Assembly (NCBI RefSeq): GCF_003008535.1
Contig: NZ_CP027666.1
Location: 496,001 to 560,000 of the forward strand
From: Ottowia oryzae
GTDB taxonomy: Bacteria; Pseudomonadota; Gammaproteobacteria; Burkholderiales; Burkholderiaceae_C
Reading direction: 5' to 3'
DNA length: 64,000 bases
A program made the translations under genes and the position numbers. Below, one piece after another: positions 1-10,225 of the stretch. Each line of letters opens with the position of its first letter. Position 1 is the first letter of the stretch. Under the pieces are notes generated by a model. That model was not told the origin of the DNA, ran no database searches, and saw only the letters and a list, made by a program, of their open reading frames with translations.

Positions 1-456
1 GTGGTCCGACAGGCGTTTGGACATGGCCATCAGCAGACGGGCGGCCACGGCTGGGTGGTCGTCCAACAGGCGTGTCATGGCTTCGCGTGTCAGCACCGCC
101 AGGGCCAGATCGGTGGCGGCGATGCAGGTGGCTGAGCGGGGCGCGTTGTCGAGGATGCCCATATCGCCGATCAGGCTGCCCGGGCCCTCTACCGACACCA
201 CCATGCTTTCGTGCGCGGCGGAGATGGAGTTCTCGATCGTCACCTCACCGTCCAGCACCAGCGCCATGAAATCGTTCTTGAGCGCTTCGCCCTCGCGGAT
301 CACCACCTCACCGGTTTTGACCAGCGAAGGCCGCATGTACGTCACTATCACCCGCGCATCGGAGGCGCTGAGTTCAACCAACGCACCCTCGGTGACCAGC
401 ATGGCCGCCGCCTTGGCTTGCACGTGGGCGCTGGCGCGCGATTTGACTGAGAACAT
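1..456 (-). CDS. Cyclic nucleotide-binding domain protein (partial)
   Basis: Partial gene: it reads from an ATG at 456 to the window edge, with 152 residues and no stop visible. What is seen is one cyclic nucleotide-binding fold (residues about 20-145), with a phosphate-binding-cassette-like stretch GDMGILDNAPRSATC at residues 97-111. There is no signal peptide or membrane segment. Whether a Crp/Fnr-type DNA-binding helix follows cannot be seen. The Arg of the cassette is present, but ligand binding is not proven. It lies downstream of the ATP synthase operon in the same direction, separated from it by a terminator hairpin, so it is probably transcribed separately. Confidence 0.75.
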   Translation of the reverse strand, partial: MFSVKSRASAHVQAKAAAMLVTEGALVELSASDARVIVTYMRPSLVKTGEVVIREGEALKNDFMALVLDGEVTIENSISAAHESMVVSVEGPGSLIGDMGILDNAPRSATCIAATDLALAVLTREAMTRLLDDHPAVAARLLMAMSKRLSDH

Positions 457-504
457 GCCGCGATTCTAGGCACCTGCACCCAAGTACCCTAGCGAATAGT
501 TGTT

Positions 505-535
505 AAAAGACAAGGCCCGCGAATGGCGGGCCTTG
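505..535 (-). terminator. Intrinsic terminator of the atp operon
   Basis: A 10-bp perfect GC-rich stem (511-520 with 526-535) and a 5-nt loop. On the minus strand it is followed by a short U-rich tract (505-508). It sits 44 bases after the atpC stop, as expected for the end of the ATP synthase transcript. The U tract is short, so termination may be partial. Confidence 0.65.
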
Positions 536-578
536 GCAATACTGGCAGGCAGGACGCTGTCGGGCGCCCGGCCGGGTG

Positions 579-998
579 TCAGCGCTTGTCGCGGTACTTG
601 CGCAGCGCAGCGATCTGGGCGGCCAGAATGGCGAGTTCTGACGTGGCGCGCGCCATGTCGATCTCGCTCTTGGCGTTCTTGAGGGCCTCTTCGGCCGCGT
701 GGCGCGCGGTGTTGGCTTTCTCTTCGTCCAGGTCCTTGCCGCGAATGGCGGTGTCGGACAACACGGTCACCACATTGGGCTGGACTTCCAGAATGCCGCC
801 GGCCACGAAGACGAACTCTTCGCCACCGTCGGCCTTGGTGATACGAACCGAACCGGGCTTGATGCGGCTGATCAGCGGGGTGTGGCGTGGGTAGATCCCC
901 AGCTCGCCCGCTTCACCGGGCAGCGCAACGAACGTCGCCTCGCCAGAGAAGATCGACTCCTCGGCGCTGACCACGTCAACATGAAGGGTGTGGGCCAT
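579..998 (-). CDS. atpC: F1Fo ATP synthase epsilon subunit
   Basis: A 139-residue protein beginning MAHTLHVDVVSAEESIFSGE, the usual beta-sandwich start of the epsilon subunit, followed by the C-terminal helical hairpin (about residues 90-135). It forms part of the F1 central stalk with gamma and can inhibit ATP hydrolysis through the C-terminal helices. The start ATG follows an AGGAG ribosome site. It is the last gene of the atp operon, 75 bases after atpD. Length and position are normal for the family. Confidence 0.97.
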   Translation of the reverse strand: MAHTLHVDVVSAEESIFSGEATFVALPGEAGELGIYPRHTPLISRIKPGSVRITKADGGEEFVFVAGGILEVQPNVVTVLSDTAIRGKDLDEEKANTARHAAEEALKNAKSEIDMARATSELAILAAQIAALRKYRDKR

Positions 999-1073
999 GC
1001 GTGCTCCTGGTTAAACCTTGACGCTGGGCGCGACCGGCGGCCAAGCCGCGGTGCGCCTGAGAACTGCGTCGAA

Positions 1074-2477
<1,404 letters not shown>

Positions 2478-2519
2478 GTTTTGCTCCAGTAATTTGAATC
2501 TTGCTTGCTGGGCCCGGAC

Positions 2520-3404
2520 TTACGCCGAGATGGCCGCAGCCCCGGACACGATCTCAGAAAGCTCTTTGGTGATCGCCGCCTGACGCGTTTTGTTGTAGAC
2601 CAGCTTCAATTCGCCGATCACGTTGCCTGCGTTGTCGGTTGCGGCCTTCATGGCCACCATGCGCGCAGCGTGCTCGGACGCCATGTTTTCCGCCACGGCC
2701 TGGTAGGCCAGCGCTTCGACATAGCGGATCAACAGGTCGTCAATGACGCTTTTGGCATCGGGTTCGTAGATGTAATCCCACGCGTGCTGTGTACCGCTGG
2801 CACGCGTTTCCTCATGCATCTTCTCAGCCGACAGGGGCAACAACTGCTCGATCACCGCTTCCTGCCGCATCGTGTTCACGAAGCGTGTGTAGGCGATGTA
2901 GACGGCGTTGAGCTCGCCCTTTTCGTACTCGTCCAAGAGCGTCTTCATCGGGCCGATCAGGCGCTCAAGGTGTGGCGTATCACCCAGCTGAGTGACCTGC
3001 GAAACCACCTTGGCGCCAATGCGCGTCAGGAAGCCAAGGCCCTTGTTGCCGACCGCCACCGTGTCCGTGGACACACCAGCGCTTTGCAGTTCACGCAGAC
3101 GACCGGTGACCACGCGCAACACGTTGGTGTTCATGCCGCCGCACAGCCCCTTGTCCGTGGTGACGACGATGATGCCGGCTTTCTTGACATCGTTCGTCTT
3201 CATGAACGGGTGCACGTACTCGGGATTGGCCTGACCAAGGTGAGACGCGATGTTGCGCACCTTCTCCGCGTAGGGGCGGGCCGCACGCATGCGATCCTGC
3301 GCCTTGCGCATCTTGGACACGGAAATCATTTCCATGGCCTTGGTGATCTTCTTCGTGCTCTCGAAGTTCTTGATCTTGCCGCGGATTTCCTTGCCTGTTG
3401 CCAT
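2520..3404 (-). CDS. atpG: F1Fo ATP synthase gamma subunit
   Basis: 294 residues, slightly longer than the roughly 287 of E. coli. The N-terminal helix (GKEIRGKIKNFESTKKITKA) and the C-terminal helix that form the rotating coiled-coil shaft are both recognisable, as is the conserved TTDKGLCGG motif. It couples proton flow through the c-ring to conformational change in the beta subunits. It sits between atpA and atpD in the standard order. Confidence 0.98.
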   Translation of the reverse strand: MATGKEIRGKIKNFESTKKITKAMEMISVSKMRKAQDRMRAARPYAEKVRNIASHLGQANPEYVHPFMKTNDVKKAGIIVVTTDKGLCGGMNTNVLRVVTGRLRELQSAGVSTDTVAVGNKGLGFLTRIGAKVVSQVTQLGDTPHLERLIGPMKTLLDEYEKGELNAVYIAYTRFVNTMRQEAVIEQLLPLSAEKMHEETRASGTQHAWDYIYEPDAKSVIDDLLIRYVEALAYQAVAENMASEHAARMVAMKAATDNAGNVIGELKLVYNKTRQAAITKELSEIVSGAAAISA

Positions 3405-3433
3405 GCGTGACTCCTAATGCCTTGCCGCCCGAA

Positions 3434-4993
3434 TCAGGCGAAAGACTTTTTGAAGGCGGTGATGGCGGCGGTCAGTTCGGCCTCGGCGTCCTTGTCCTTC
3501 TCGATCGCCTTGCCCGTTTCCATCTTGGCCAGCAGCGCTGCGTGCTTGTCCTTCAGGTAGCTGTGCATGCCCGATTCGAACGGAAGCACTTGCTTAACTT
3601 CCAGATCGTCCATGAAGCCTTTGTTCACGGCGAAAAGCGAAGCACCCATCAGGCTGATCGGCAGCGGGCTGTACTGGGGCTGCTTGAGCAGTTCCGTCAC
3701 GCGGGCGCCGCGGTCCAGCTGCTTCTTGGTGGCCGCGTCCAGATCGGAAGCGAACTGCGCGAACGCAGCCAGTTCACGGTACTGGGCGAGGTCGGTACGG
3801 ATACCGCCGGACAGCTTCTTGATCAGGTCGGTTTGCGCTGCACCACCCACACGGGACACCGAAATACCGGCGTTGATAGCGGGGCGGATACCGGCGTTGA
3901 ACAGGTTGGTTTCCAGGAAGATCTGGCCGTCGGTGATCGAGATCACGTTCGTCGGCACGAAGGCAGACACGTCGCCAGCCTGCGTTTCGATGATGGGCAG
4001 CGCGGTCAGCGAACCGGTCTTGCCCTTGACTTCACCCTTGGTGAAGGCTTCGACGTAGTCGCCGTTCACGCGGGCTGCGCGCTCGAGCAGACGGCTGTGC
4101 AGATAGAACACGTCGCCTGGATAGGCTTCGCGGCCCGGCGGGCGACGCAGCAGCAGCGAGACCTGACGGTAGGCGACAGCTTGCTTGGACAGATCGTCGT
4201 ACACGATCAGAGCGTCTTCGCCGCGGTCGCGGAAGTATTCGCCCATCGTGCAGCCCGAATAGGCCGACACGTACTGCATCGCTGCGGACTCGGATGCCGA
4301 GGCGGCCACCACGATGGTGTAGTCCATCGCGCCGGCTTTTTCCAGAGAGCGCACCACGTTCTTGATCGACGAGGCCTTTTGGCCAATCGCGACGTAAACG
4401 CAGACCATGTTCTGGCCCTTCTGGTTGATGATCGCGTCGATGGCCACGGCCGTCTTACCGGTCTGGCGGTCGCCAATGATCAGCTCGCGCTGGCCACGGC
4501 CGATCGGCACCATGGAGTCGATGGCCTTCAGGCCGGTTTGCACAGGCTGGTCAACCGACTGACGTGCAATCACGCCCGGCGCCACTTTCTCGATGACGTC
4601 GGTCATCTTGGCGTTGATCGGGCCTTTGCCGTCGATGGGCTGACCCAGCGCGTTCACCACGCGGCCAATCAGCTCGGGGCCAACGGGCACTTCCAGAATG
4701 CGGCCCGTGCACTTGACGGTGTCGCCTTCGGAAATATGCTCGTACTCGCCCAGAATCACGGCGCCGACAGAGTCGCGCTCAAGGTTCAGGGCCAGGCCGA
4801 ACGTCGGCGTGCCATCGGCGGTTGCCGGGAATTCCAGCATCTCGCCCTGCATGGCGTCAGACAGGCCGTGCACACGCACGATGCCGTCGGTGACCGACAC
4901 CACGGTGCCCTGGTTGCGCACGTCGGCGCTGACGCCCAGGCCCTCGATGCGGCTCTTGATCAGTTCTGAAATTTCTGCGGGATTGAGTTGCAT
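3434..4993 (-). CDS. atpA: F1Fo ATP synthase alpha subunit
   Basis: 519 residues. This is the non-catalytic nucleotide-binding F1 subunit. The P-loop GDRQTGKT lies near residue 170, and the N-terminal MQLNPAEISELIKSRIE is the peripheral-stalk contact helix. It alternates with beta in the F1 hexamer. The gene lies between atpH and atpG, with 29- to 49-base gaps consistent with one transcript. Length and motifs are normal. Confidence 0.99.
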   Translation of the reverse strand: MQLNPAEISELIKSRIEGLGVSADVRNQGTVVSVTDGIVRVHGLSDAMQGEMLEFPATADGTPTFGLALNLERDSVGAVILGEYEHISEGDTVKCTGRILEVPVGPELIGRVVNALGQPIDGKGPINAKMTDVIEKVAPGVIARQSVDQPVQTGLKAIDSMVPIGRGQRELIIGDRQTGKTAVAIDAIINQKGQNMVCVYVAIGQKASSIKNVVRSLEKAGAMDYTIVVAASASESAAMQYVSAYSGCTMGEYFRDRGEDALIVYDDLSKQAVAYRQVSLLLRRPPGREAYPGDVFYLHSRLLERAARVNGDYVEAFTKGEVKGKTGSLTALPIIETQAGDVSAFVPTNVISITDGQIFLETNLFNAGIRPAINAGISVSRVGGAAQTDLIKKLSGGIRTDLAQYRELAAFAQFASDLDAATKKQLDRGARVTELLKQPQYSPLPISLMGASLFAVNKGFMDDLEVKQVLPFESGMHSYLKDKHAALLAKMETGKAIEKDKDAEAELTAAITAFKKSFA

Positions 4994-5042
4994 GACTCTT
5001 TCCTAGTACTAAGGGTTTTATCGAGGTGCCTGCGCCCGGGGC

Positions 5043-5573
5043 TCAGGCGATCAGGGCCGATTTCATTTGCTCAAGGCGGGCCTTGACGGAGGTGTCCAGC
5101 ACCTCATCGCCTACCGCCACGCGCACGCCGCCGATCAACTCGGGATCGATCTTCACCGACGCTTCCAGCTTTCGCCCGAAGCGTTTTTCGAGTGTGGCGA
5201 CGAGCTGCTGCAGCTCAGCCTGATCGATAGGGAAGGCGCTGACGATGACGGCGTCGGAACTGCCCGACACCTCGTTGGCCAGCACCCGGAACTGCCGCGC
5301 CACTTCGGGCACAGCCGCCAAGCGATCGTTGTCGATCACCATGCGCAGGAAGTTGACGCCGTGCTCAGGCAGGCCGTCTTTGATTGCGCTGGTAACCACG
5401 TGGAACACCTGGGTGGCATTCACGCGCGGATTGGCGGCAAAGTCCAGCAATTCCTGGCTGCTTGCCGCGGCGGCCAGGTGGTCAAGCCACGCCTGGGTTT
5501 GCGGCAGGTTGCCACGAGACGCCTTGAACAAGGCGTCTGCGTAGGGTCTTGCGATGGTGGCGAGTTCTGCCAT
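5043..5573 (-). CDS. atpH: F1Fo ATP synthase delta subunit
   Basis: 176 residues, starting MAELATIARPYADALFKAS, the standard delta (OSCP-like) N-terminal helix bundle. The C-terminal VKIDPELIGGVRVAVGDEVLD region is highly characteristic. It joins the top of F1 to the b-subunit peripheral stalk. Its place between atpF and atpA is standard. Confidence 0.97.
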   Translation of the reverse strand: MAELATIARPYADALFKASRGNLPQTQAWLDHLAAAASSQELLDFAANPRVNATQVFHVVTSAIKDGLPEHGVNFLRMVIDNDRLAAVPEVARQFRVLANEVSGSSDAVIVSAFPIDQAELQQLVATLEKRFGRKLEASVKIDPELIGGVRVAVGDEVLDTSVKARLEQMKSALIA

Positions 5574-5603
5574 GGTCGTTTCCTTTGACGCTTGCCCTGA
5601 GGA

Positions 5604-6074
5604 TCAGAGCTCGGTCTTCAGACGAGACAGCAGTTCCGCATGCACCGTCGGATTGACTTCCTTGCGCAGGATCTGCTCAGCGCCACGCACAGCCAGCGCT
5701 GCCACTTGCTCGCGCAGGGCTTCACGTGCCTGGACCACCTGCTGCTCGGCCTCGGCACGGGCAGCGACGATGATGCGGTTGGCCTCTTCAGAGGCGCGCA
5801 CCTTGGCTTCTTCGATGATCTGCTGCGCGCGCCGGTCGGCATCGGCCAGCCGGGAGGCGGTCTCGTTGCGCGATGTGGCCAATTCCTGCTCGACGCGCTG
5901 ATTAGCGGCGGCGAGTTCGGTTTTGGCTTTATCGGCAGCGGCCAGCCCGGCGGCGATTTTCTGCGTCCGCTCGTCCAGTGCCTTCGTGATCGGCGGCCAC
6001 ACGAACTTCATCGTGAACCACACCAGGATCGCGAAGACAACGGCCTGCAGGAACAGGGTCGCGTTGATATTCAC
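5604..6074 (-). CDS. atpF: F1Fo ATP synthase b subunit
   Basis: 156 residues. One N-terminal membrane helix (about residues 5-25, LFLQAVVFAILVWFTMKFVW) is followed by a long charged, Ala- and Gln-rich helix that dimerises to form the peripheral stalk. It anchors F1 through the delta subunit. The order atpE-atpF-atpH is standard. Only one b-type subunit is present, so this is not the b/b' arrangement of phototrophs. Confidence 0.97.
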   Translation of the reverse strand: MNINATLFLQAVVFAILVWFTMKFVWPPITKALDERTQKIAAGLAAADKAKTELAAANQRVEQELATSRNETASRLADADRRAQQIIEEAKVRASEEANRIIVAARAEAEQQVVQAREALREQVAALAVRGAEQILRKEVNPTVHAELLSRLKTEL

Positions 6075-6110
6075 GGTTCGACTCCTTTCAGTCTAGAAAG
6101 GCTCAGTCGA

Positions 6111-6359
6111 TCAGGCGAGCGTGAAGGGGTTGGCGAAGGCGAACAGCAGTGCGATGGCCACACCGATCAGGAACGCGGCGTCGATCAGACCGGCCAGAAC
6201 GAACATCTTGGTTTGCAGTTCGTTCATCAGTTCGGGCTGGCGAGCAGACGATTCCAGGAACTTGCCGCCCATCAGGGCGATACCGATGGAGGCACCGACG
6301 GCGCCCAGGCCGACGATCAAACCACAAGCCAGAGCGACGAGACCGAGTACGTTTTCCAT
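6111..6359 (-). CDS. atpE: F1Fo ATP synthase c subunit
   Basis: 82 residues, two membrane helices joined by the polar loop ARQPE. The second helix carries the ion-binding Asp in the context GLIDAAFLIG. The first helix lacks the Gln/Glu pattern of sodium-binding c subunits, so a proton-coupled ring is inferred. Gly-rich packing (GAVGASIGIALMGG) is present in helix 1. The gene lies between atpB and atpF. Confidence 0.97.
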   Translation of the reverse strand: MENVLGLVALACGLIVGLGAVGASIGIALMGGKFLESSARQPELMNELQTKMFVLAGLIDAAFLIGVAIALLFAFANPFTLA

Positions 6360-6419
6360 GATTGCTCCTAGATAAAGAAAAAAGAAAAGTTGAAGGAAGA
6401 GTGAAGTGGTTGACGGAAG

Positions 6420-7298
6420 TTAGTGCGCGTCGTGCGCCTGACCCACGTAGATGAGCGTCAGCATCATGAAGATGAACGCTTGCAGCGTAATGATCAGGAT
6501 GTGGAAGATCGCCCACACAGACCCCGCAATCACGTGCCCGATGCCCAGCCAGAAACCACCCGAGAGGGGGTTGAACTGCCAGGCCCATACGCCGCCCATC
6601 AGAGCGATCAGCATGAAAACCAGCTCGCCGGCAAACATGTTGCCGAACAGTCGCATGCCGTGCGAAACGGTCTTGGCGACGAATTCGATGATCTGCATCA
6701 GGAAGTTGATGGGCCACAGGATCGGGTTGGCACCGAAGGGCGCCGTGACCAATTCGTGCGACCAGCCGCCCAGGCCCTTGATTTTCAGGCTGTAGACGAT
6801 GCAGACCAGCAGCACGCTGACCGACAGGCCCAGCGTGGTGGAGAGATCGGCCGTGGGCACCACGCGCTGGAAGGCGTGGTGGTCGCCCACTGCGTACTGG
6901 TAGGCCATCGGCAGCAGGTCGACCGGCAGCATGTCCATGGCGTTCATCAGGAAGATCCAGACGAAGACGCTCAGCGCCAGGGGGCCGACCAGACGGCGGC
7001 TTTTTTCGTTGTGGATGACGCCCTTGGCCTGGTTGTCCACCATCTCGACGAGGATTTCCATCGCCGCCTGGAACCGACCCGGCACGCCAGCCGTAGCATG
7101 GCGCGCAGCGCGCCACATCACGAAGCAGCCGATCACGCCCAGCAGGACGGACCAGAACACCGAGTCCAGGTTGAAGACGCCAAAGTCGACGATCTTTTTC
7201 TGGACCACGTCGTTGAACGCGAAGTCCTTTTGCAGATGATGCAAGTGATGCTGGATGTACTCACCAGCGGTTGGAGCTCCAACGGATTCAGCAGCCAT
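6420..7298 (-). CDS. atpB: F1Fo ATP synthase a subunit
   Basis: 292 residues, a multi-spanning membrane protein that forms the proton half-channels next to the c-ring. The essential Arg is in MRLFGNMFAGE, the hallmark of the family. The roughly 40-residue hydrophilic N-terminus (His-rich QHHLHHLQ) is typical of beta-proteobacterial homologues. It follows atpI by 20 bases. Confidence 0.98.
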   Translation of the reverse strand: MAAESVGAPTAGEYIQHHLHHLQKDFAFNDVVQKKIVDFGVFNLDSVFWSVLLGVIGCFVMWRAARHATAGVPGRFQAAMEILVEMVDNQAKGVIHNEKSRRLVGPLALSVFVWIFLMNAMDMLPVDLLPMAYQYAVGDHHAFQRVVPTADLSTTLGLSVSVLLVCIVYSLKIKGLGGWSHELVTAPFGANPILWPINFLMQIIEFVAKTVSHGMRLFGNMFAGELVFMLIALMGGVWAWQFNPLSGGFWLGIGHVIAGSVWAIFHILIITLQAFIFMMLTLIYVGQAHDAH

Positions 7299-7318
7299 AG
7301 GTCACCATCTCTCGAGTC

Positions 7319-7831
7319 TCACTCAGTTCGCGCCGAACGGCGCTTTGCCGATTTCAGCCACAAGGCCACCCAAGCAGCCTTGATCGTCACAACAAAACCA
7401 GCCAGCAGAGCCAACCAGTGCACTTGCGCCAGGATCTTGGGCGCCGCCAGAAGCAGCGCCACCGTCAAAGCGACCTTGATACCCTCCCCCACCATCAGCG
7501 CCATCAAGGCGCCGTGCGGGCTGGCTTGCCGCCGCATCCGGCGGGCCACCATGCGGGCAAACAAGACCGCCGGTACCCACGCTGCCAAAACCCCGTAGGC
7601 CGCCGAGTACGTCACGGCGGTCATGCCGCCAGACCATACCAGCGCCACAAGTACCACCGCCAGTCCGGCAACCGCTTGCCACCCGACCACGGGCCAGGGC
7701 GACATCGGGGGGTGCGCTGCACGCCATTCGCGCGCCTGTTCGGCGCTCCAGGGCTTGAAATCTGCGTCAGAAGCGTTAGTTGCTTCTTCGGCGGACCCGC
7801 TTCCTCCCGATGCGGGCTCGATTGTGGCCAT
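7319..7831 (-). CDS. atpI: ATP synthase subunit I
   Basis: 170 residues. A hydrophilic N-terminus of about 45 residues is followed by four predicted membrane helices (about residues 48-70, 74-95, 105-130 and 138-160). This matches AtpI, the assembly factor encoded first in many atp operons and thought to help c-ring assembly and magnesium or proton handling. Sequence conservation in this family is low, so the call rests mostly on topology and on its place immediately before atpB. Confidence 0.85.
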   Translation of the reverse strand: MATIEPASGGSGSAEEATNASDADFKPWSAEQAREWRAAHPPMSPWPVVGWQAVAGLAVVLVALVWSGGMTAVTYSAAYGVLAAWVPAVLFARMVARRMRRQASPHGALMALMVGEGIKVALTVALLLAAPKILAQVHWLALLAGFVVTIKAAWVALWLKSAKRRSARTE

Positions 7832-7878
7832 GTCGAATTACGTGCAGTTGACGTTTGGCAACGCCTGCAAAGCCTCTG

Positions 7879-7908
7879 ATTATAGGGTTTCCAGAAGGCA
7901 TTTTTTAA
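7879..7908 (-). promoter_or_regulatory. Candidate sigma-70 promoter of the atp operon
   Basis: Read on the minus strand: TTAAAA, 18 bases, then a perfect TATAAT (7879-7884). It lies about 48 bases upstream of the atpI start in the divergent region between atpI and the aminotransferase gene. The -10 is ideal and the -35 matches 4 of 6. Confidence 0.55.
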
Positions 7909-8038
7909 CGTTGCGTTGCAAAAGCGTGGCTTGACTGCGTCAAGCCCGCCGCCGGGCGGCCTGGGTAACAATGCAGGATCGATCCATCTATCCACCCGCC
8001 GCGCGCCGCGCGCGCCGCCACTTTCAGCCTCTGCCACC

Positions 8039-8977
8039 ATGCCCACTGACCGCGCCGACCACCTGCCCGAGCTGCCCTGCTACCTGAATGGCGAGATCGT
8101 GCCCATGCGCGAAGCGCGCATCAGCCCGTTCGACCGCGGCTTCATCTTCGGCGACGGTGTGTACGAAGGTATTTCTTTCTACGGCCGGCCCGGCCAAGCC
8201 CCGCAGCCGTACCGCTTTGACCAGCACATGGCGCGCCTGGAGCGCAGCCTGGGCGAAACGCGCATCGCCAACCCGCACACGCGTGAGGAGTGGCGCCAGA
8301 TTGCTCTGGATTTGGTAGCTGCCTACGCCGACGCAGCGGGCGCTGTCGCCCAAAAAGATTCAAAAGACTGGCCGCAGGACTGGTTCTATTACTTTCAGGT
8401 GACGCGCGGCGTGGCCCTGCGCGACCACCCGATGCTGGAGGGCCTGACGCCCACCGTCTTCGCTACCTGCCTGCCGATGAAGACCGCCACGGCCGAGCAG
8501 CGCGCGCAGGGCGTGGCCTGCGTCACCGCCGACGATTTCCGCTGGCAGAAGGCGCACATCAAGTCCATCAGCCTGCTGGGCGCGGTGTTTGCGCGCCAGA
8601 TCAGCTTTGAGCAGGGCGCGCTGGAGACGGTGATGTTCCGCGACGGCCTGCTGAGCGAGGCCGCCGCCAGCAACGTGTGGGTGGTGAAAAACGGCACCGT
8701 GATGGGCCCGCCCAAGAACAACCTGGTGCTGGAAGGCATTCGCTACGGCGCCGTGGAAGAACTGTGCCGCCAGCAAGGCATTGCCTTCGAGCTGCGCCCC
8801 ATCACCCGCGCCGAAGTGCTGGACGCCGACGAACTGATGCTGTCGTCTGCCACCAAGGAAGTGCTGCCGATCACCAAGCTGGACGGCCAGCCCGTCGGCA
8901 CAGGCCAACCCGGGCCGGTGTACCAAAAGCTGTACGCCGCCTACCAACGCGACAAGGACGCGCTTTTCAACGCATGA
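8039..8977 (+). CDS. D-amino acid aminotransferase (class IV, PLP)
   Basis: 312 residues from the ATG at 8039; no clear ribosome site is seen. It is a fold-type IV PLP aminotransferase. The N-terminal FDRGFIFGDGVYEG (residues 31-44) and the probable PLP lysine K175 in HIKSISLL are visible, and SSATKEVLPITKLDG marks the C-terminal substrate region. It most likely transaminates D-alanine or D-glutamate for the cell wall (D-alanine transaminase); a branched-chain enzyme (IlvE) is less likely given its YbeD/LipB neighbours. Residues about 91-111 are encoded by a copy of the 11-spaced repeat described elsewhere in this annotation and look like an insertion into the domain. The stop overlaps the next start (ATGA), which implies translational coupling. 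Confidence 0.85.
   Translation: MPTDRADHLPELPCYLNGEIVPMREARISPFDRGFIFGDGVYEGISFYGRPGQAPQPYRFDQHMARLERSLGETRIANPHTREEWRQIALDLVAAYADAAGAVAQKDSKDWPQDWFYYFQVTRGVALRDHPMLEGLTPTVFATCLPMKTATAEQRAQGVACVTADDFRWQKAHIKSISLLGAVFARQISFEQGALETVMFRDGLLSEAAASNVWVVKNGTVMGPPKNNLVLEGIRYGAVEELCRQQGIAFELRPITRAEVLDADELMLSSATKEVLPITKLDGQPVGTGQPGPVYQKLYAAYQRDKDALFNA
8311..8366 (+). repeat. 11-spaced repeat, copy 1, inside the aminotransferase gene
   Basis: TTTGGTAGCTGCCTACGC, 11 bases, GCGCTGTCGCCC, then an A-rich end (CAAAAAGATTCAAAAG). The orientation is the same as the gene. It is read in frame as coding sequence, with no stop. Confidence 0.7.
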
Positions 8978-9339
8978 GCTCCAACTCCACGCCCCCCAAC
9001 GCCAGCCCCGCCCCGAACGCCGTCGATGCAGCCACCACCCCCCCCGAGGGCGTGGAGGTGCAGCCGCTGACGCCCGAGGGCCGCGAATCGCTGATCGAGT
9101 TTCCCAGCGCCTTTCCGATCAAGGTGGTGGGCAGCAACGAAGACGGCTTTGTGCACGCCATCACGCACATCGCCAAGCAGTTTGACCCGAGCTTTGACGC
9201 CAGCACCATCGAGCTGCGCGAAAGCGGCGGCGGCAAGTACCTGGGCCTGACCATCACGGTGCAGGCCACCAGCCGCGAGCAGCTGGACGACCTGTACCGC
9301 GCGCTCAGCACGCACCCGATGGCCAAGTGGGTGCTGTGA
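8974..9339 (+). CDS. YbeD/DUF493 family protein
   Basis: 121 residues from the ATG overlapping the preceding stop. The first 35 residues are Pro-, Ala- and Thr-rich and look disordered. Residues about 45-121 match the compact YbeD fold: IEFPSAFPIKVVG, then the THPMAKWVL end that is typical of the family. The function is unknown. The gene commonly sits between a D-Ala-related gene and lipB in proteobacteria, as here, although lipB is displaced by about 2.3 kb in this window. Confidence 0.85.
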   Translation: MSSNSTPPNASPAPNAVDAATTPPEGVEVQPLTPEGRESLIEFPSAFPIKVVGSNEDGFVHAITHIAKQFDPSFDASTIELRESGGGKYLGLTITVQATSREQLDDLYRALSTHPMAKWVL

Positions 9340-9676
9340 GGCTGCGCGCCAGCGGCGCCCGTCGCTGAGAGGACGCTGAGAGGGCGCGAACGCCGGGGCG
9401 GAACCGGCTGGCGGAACATCGCGATCCGCCCGTTGCGATCTGCCTATCTCGACGCACCTTTTGCGACCCACCTCTCTCGACCGATCTATCGCGTACCGCG
9501 AGCCCGCAACCCGCTTGCACGAGGCGGCGTGCACCGCCGCGCGGCCCGCACGCACCGGCTTGGCGACCTGCCGGCTCGGCTGCGCTGGCGTATCTTTTCT
9601 CAAGTCTTTCAGGCCGTCAGCGCACGTCCAATCAGCGCCGGCAGCTATTGGTTTCGGAGCAAACCGGCGCTGCGGC
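9340..9676. other. Intergenic region without a gene
   Basis: 337 bases between the converging YbeD-like gene and the lipoprotein gene. It holds a short direct repeat near 9364-9381 (CGCTGAGAGG twice) and repeat copy 2 at its right end. No convincing coding frame, RNA gene or U-tailed hairpin was seen. Confidence 0.6.
9602..9657 (-). repeat. 11-spaced repeat, copy 2
   Basis: On the minus strand: AATAGCTGCCGGCGC, 11 bases, GCGCTGACGGCC, then a TGAAAG edge. It lies just after the lipoprotein gene's stop (in that gene's direction). Confidence 0.85.
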
Positions 9677-10225
9677 TCAGCGGTAGCGGTCTACCCACTC
9701 CAGCTTCAGCGGGCGCTGGTCCACCAGCCAACCCTCCGGCAGCGTGAACCAGAATTGCCCGGCGCTGCGGCGCATGGGCAGGTCTGGCAGCTTCAGCGTC
9801 TGCCAGTCGGCGGTGCTGTCAAAGCTGTTGGCGGGCGTTTGCAGGGTCAGGCCCTCCAGCGCGGTGAAGGGGCGGTCGGGCGTGTAGCGGAATTCCAGGC
9901 GCAGCTCGCGCGGCCAGGTGCCTGAGGTGGGCTGAAACAGCGCGCCGCCCACGCCGCTGGCGGAGGTGACGGTGAGCGTGCTGCTGCCGCCGGGCCGGTC
10001 CAGCACGATGCCATCGCCGGGCTGGCGCGTGAGCGGGCGGCCCCAGATGAGCGTGTAGCTGCCCGCGCCGCCTTTGTCGGGCTCACGCTCGGACGCGCCG
10101 GGCGGCGCAGCGCAGCCGCCCAGCGCCATCGTCAACACGGTGGCCAGCACCGTCGTCGTCGCCAATGCGCCGGGCATCGCGCTGCCCGCGCCCTTGTGTG
10201 GCCTGCCAAGCCGCAGCCAACCCAT
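9677..10225 (-). CDS. Hypothetical lipoprotein
   Basis: 182 residues from the ATG at 10225, chosen because GAAAGGA lies 9 bases upstream; a later ATG at 10177 is possible. A signal peptide with Arg/His/Lys before a hydrophobic core ends in the lipobox LGGC. The mature part is beta-rich with no recognised motif (WGRPLTRQPGDGIVLDRPGG). It is not a family I can name. It interrupts the usual ybeD-lipB order and lies on the opposite strand. Confidence 0.65.
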   Translation of the reverse strand: MGWLRLGRPHKGAGSAMPGALATTTVLATVLTMALGGCAAPPGASEREPDKGGAGSYTLIWGRPLTRQPGDGIVLDRPGGSSTLTVTSASGVGGALFQPTSGTWPRELRLEFRYTPDRPFTALEGLTLQTPANSFDSTADWQTLKLPDLPMRRSAGQFWFTLPEGWLVDQRPLKLEWVDRYR

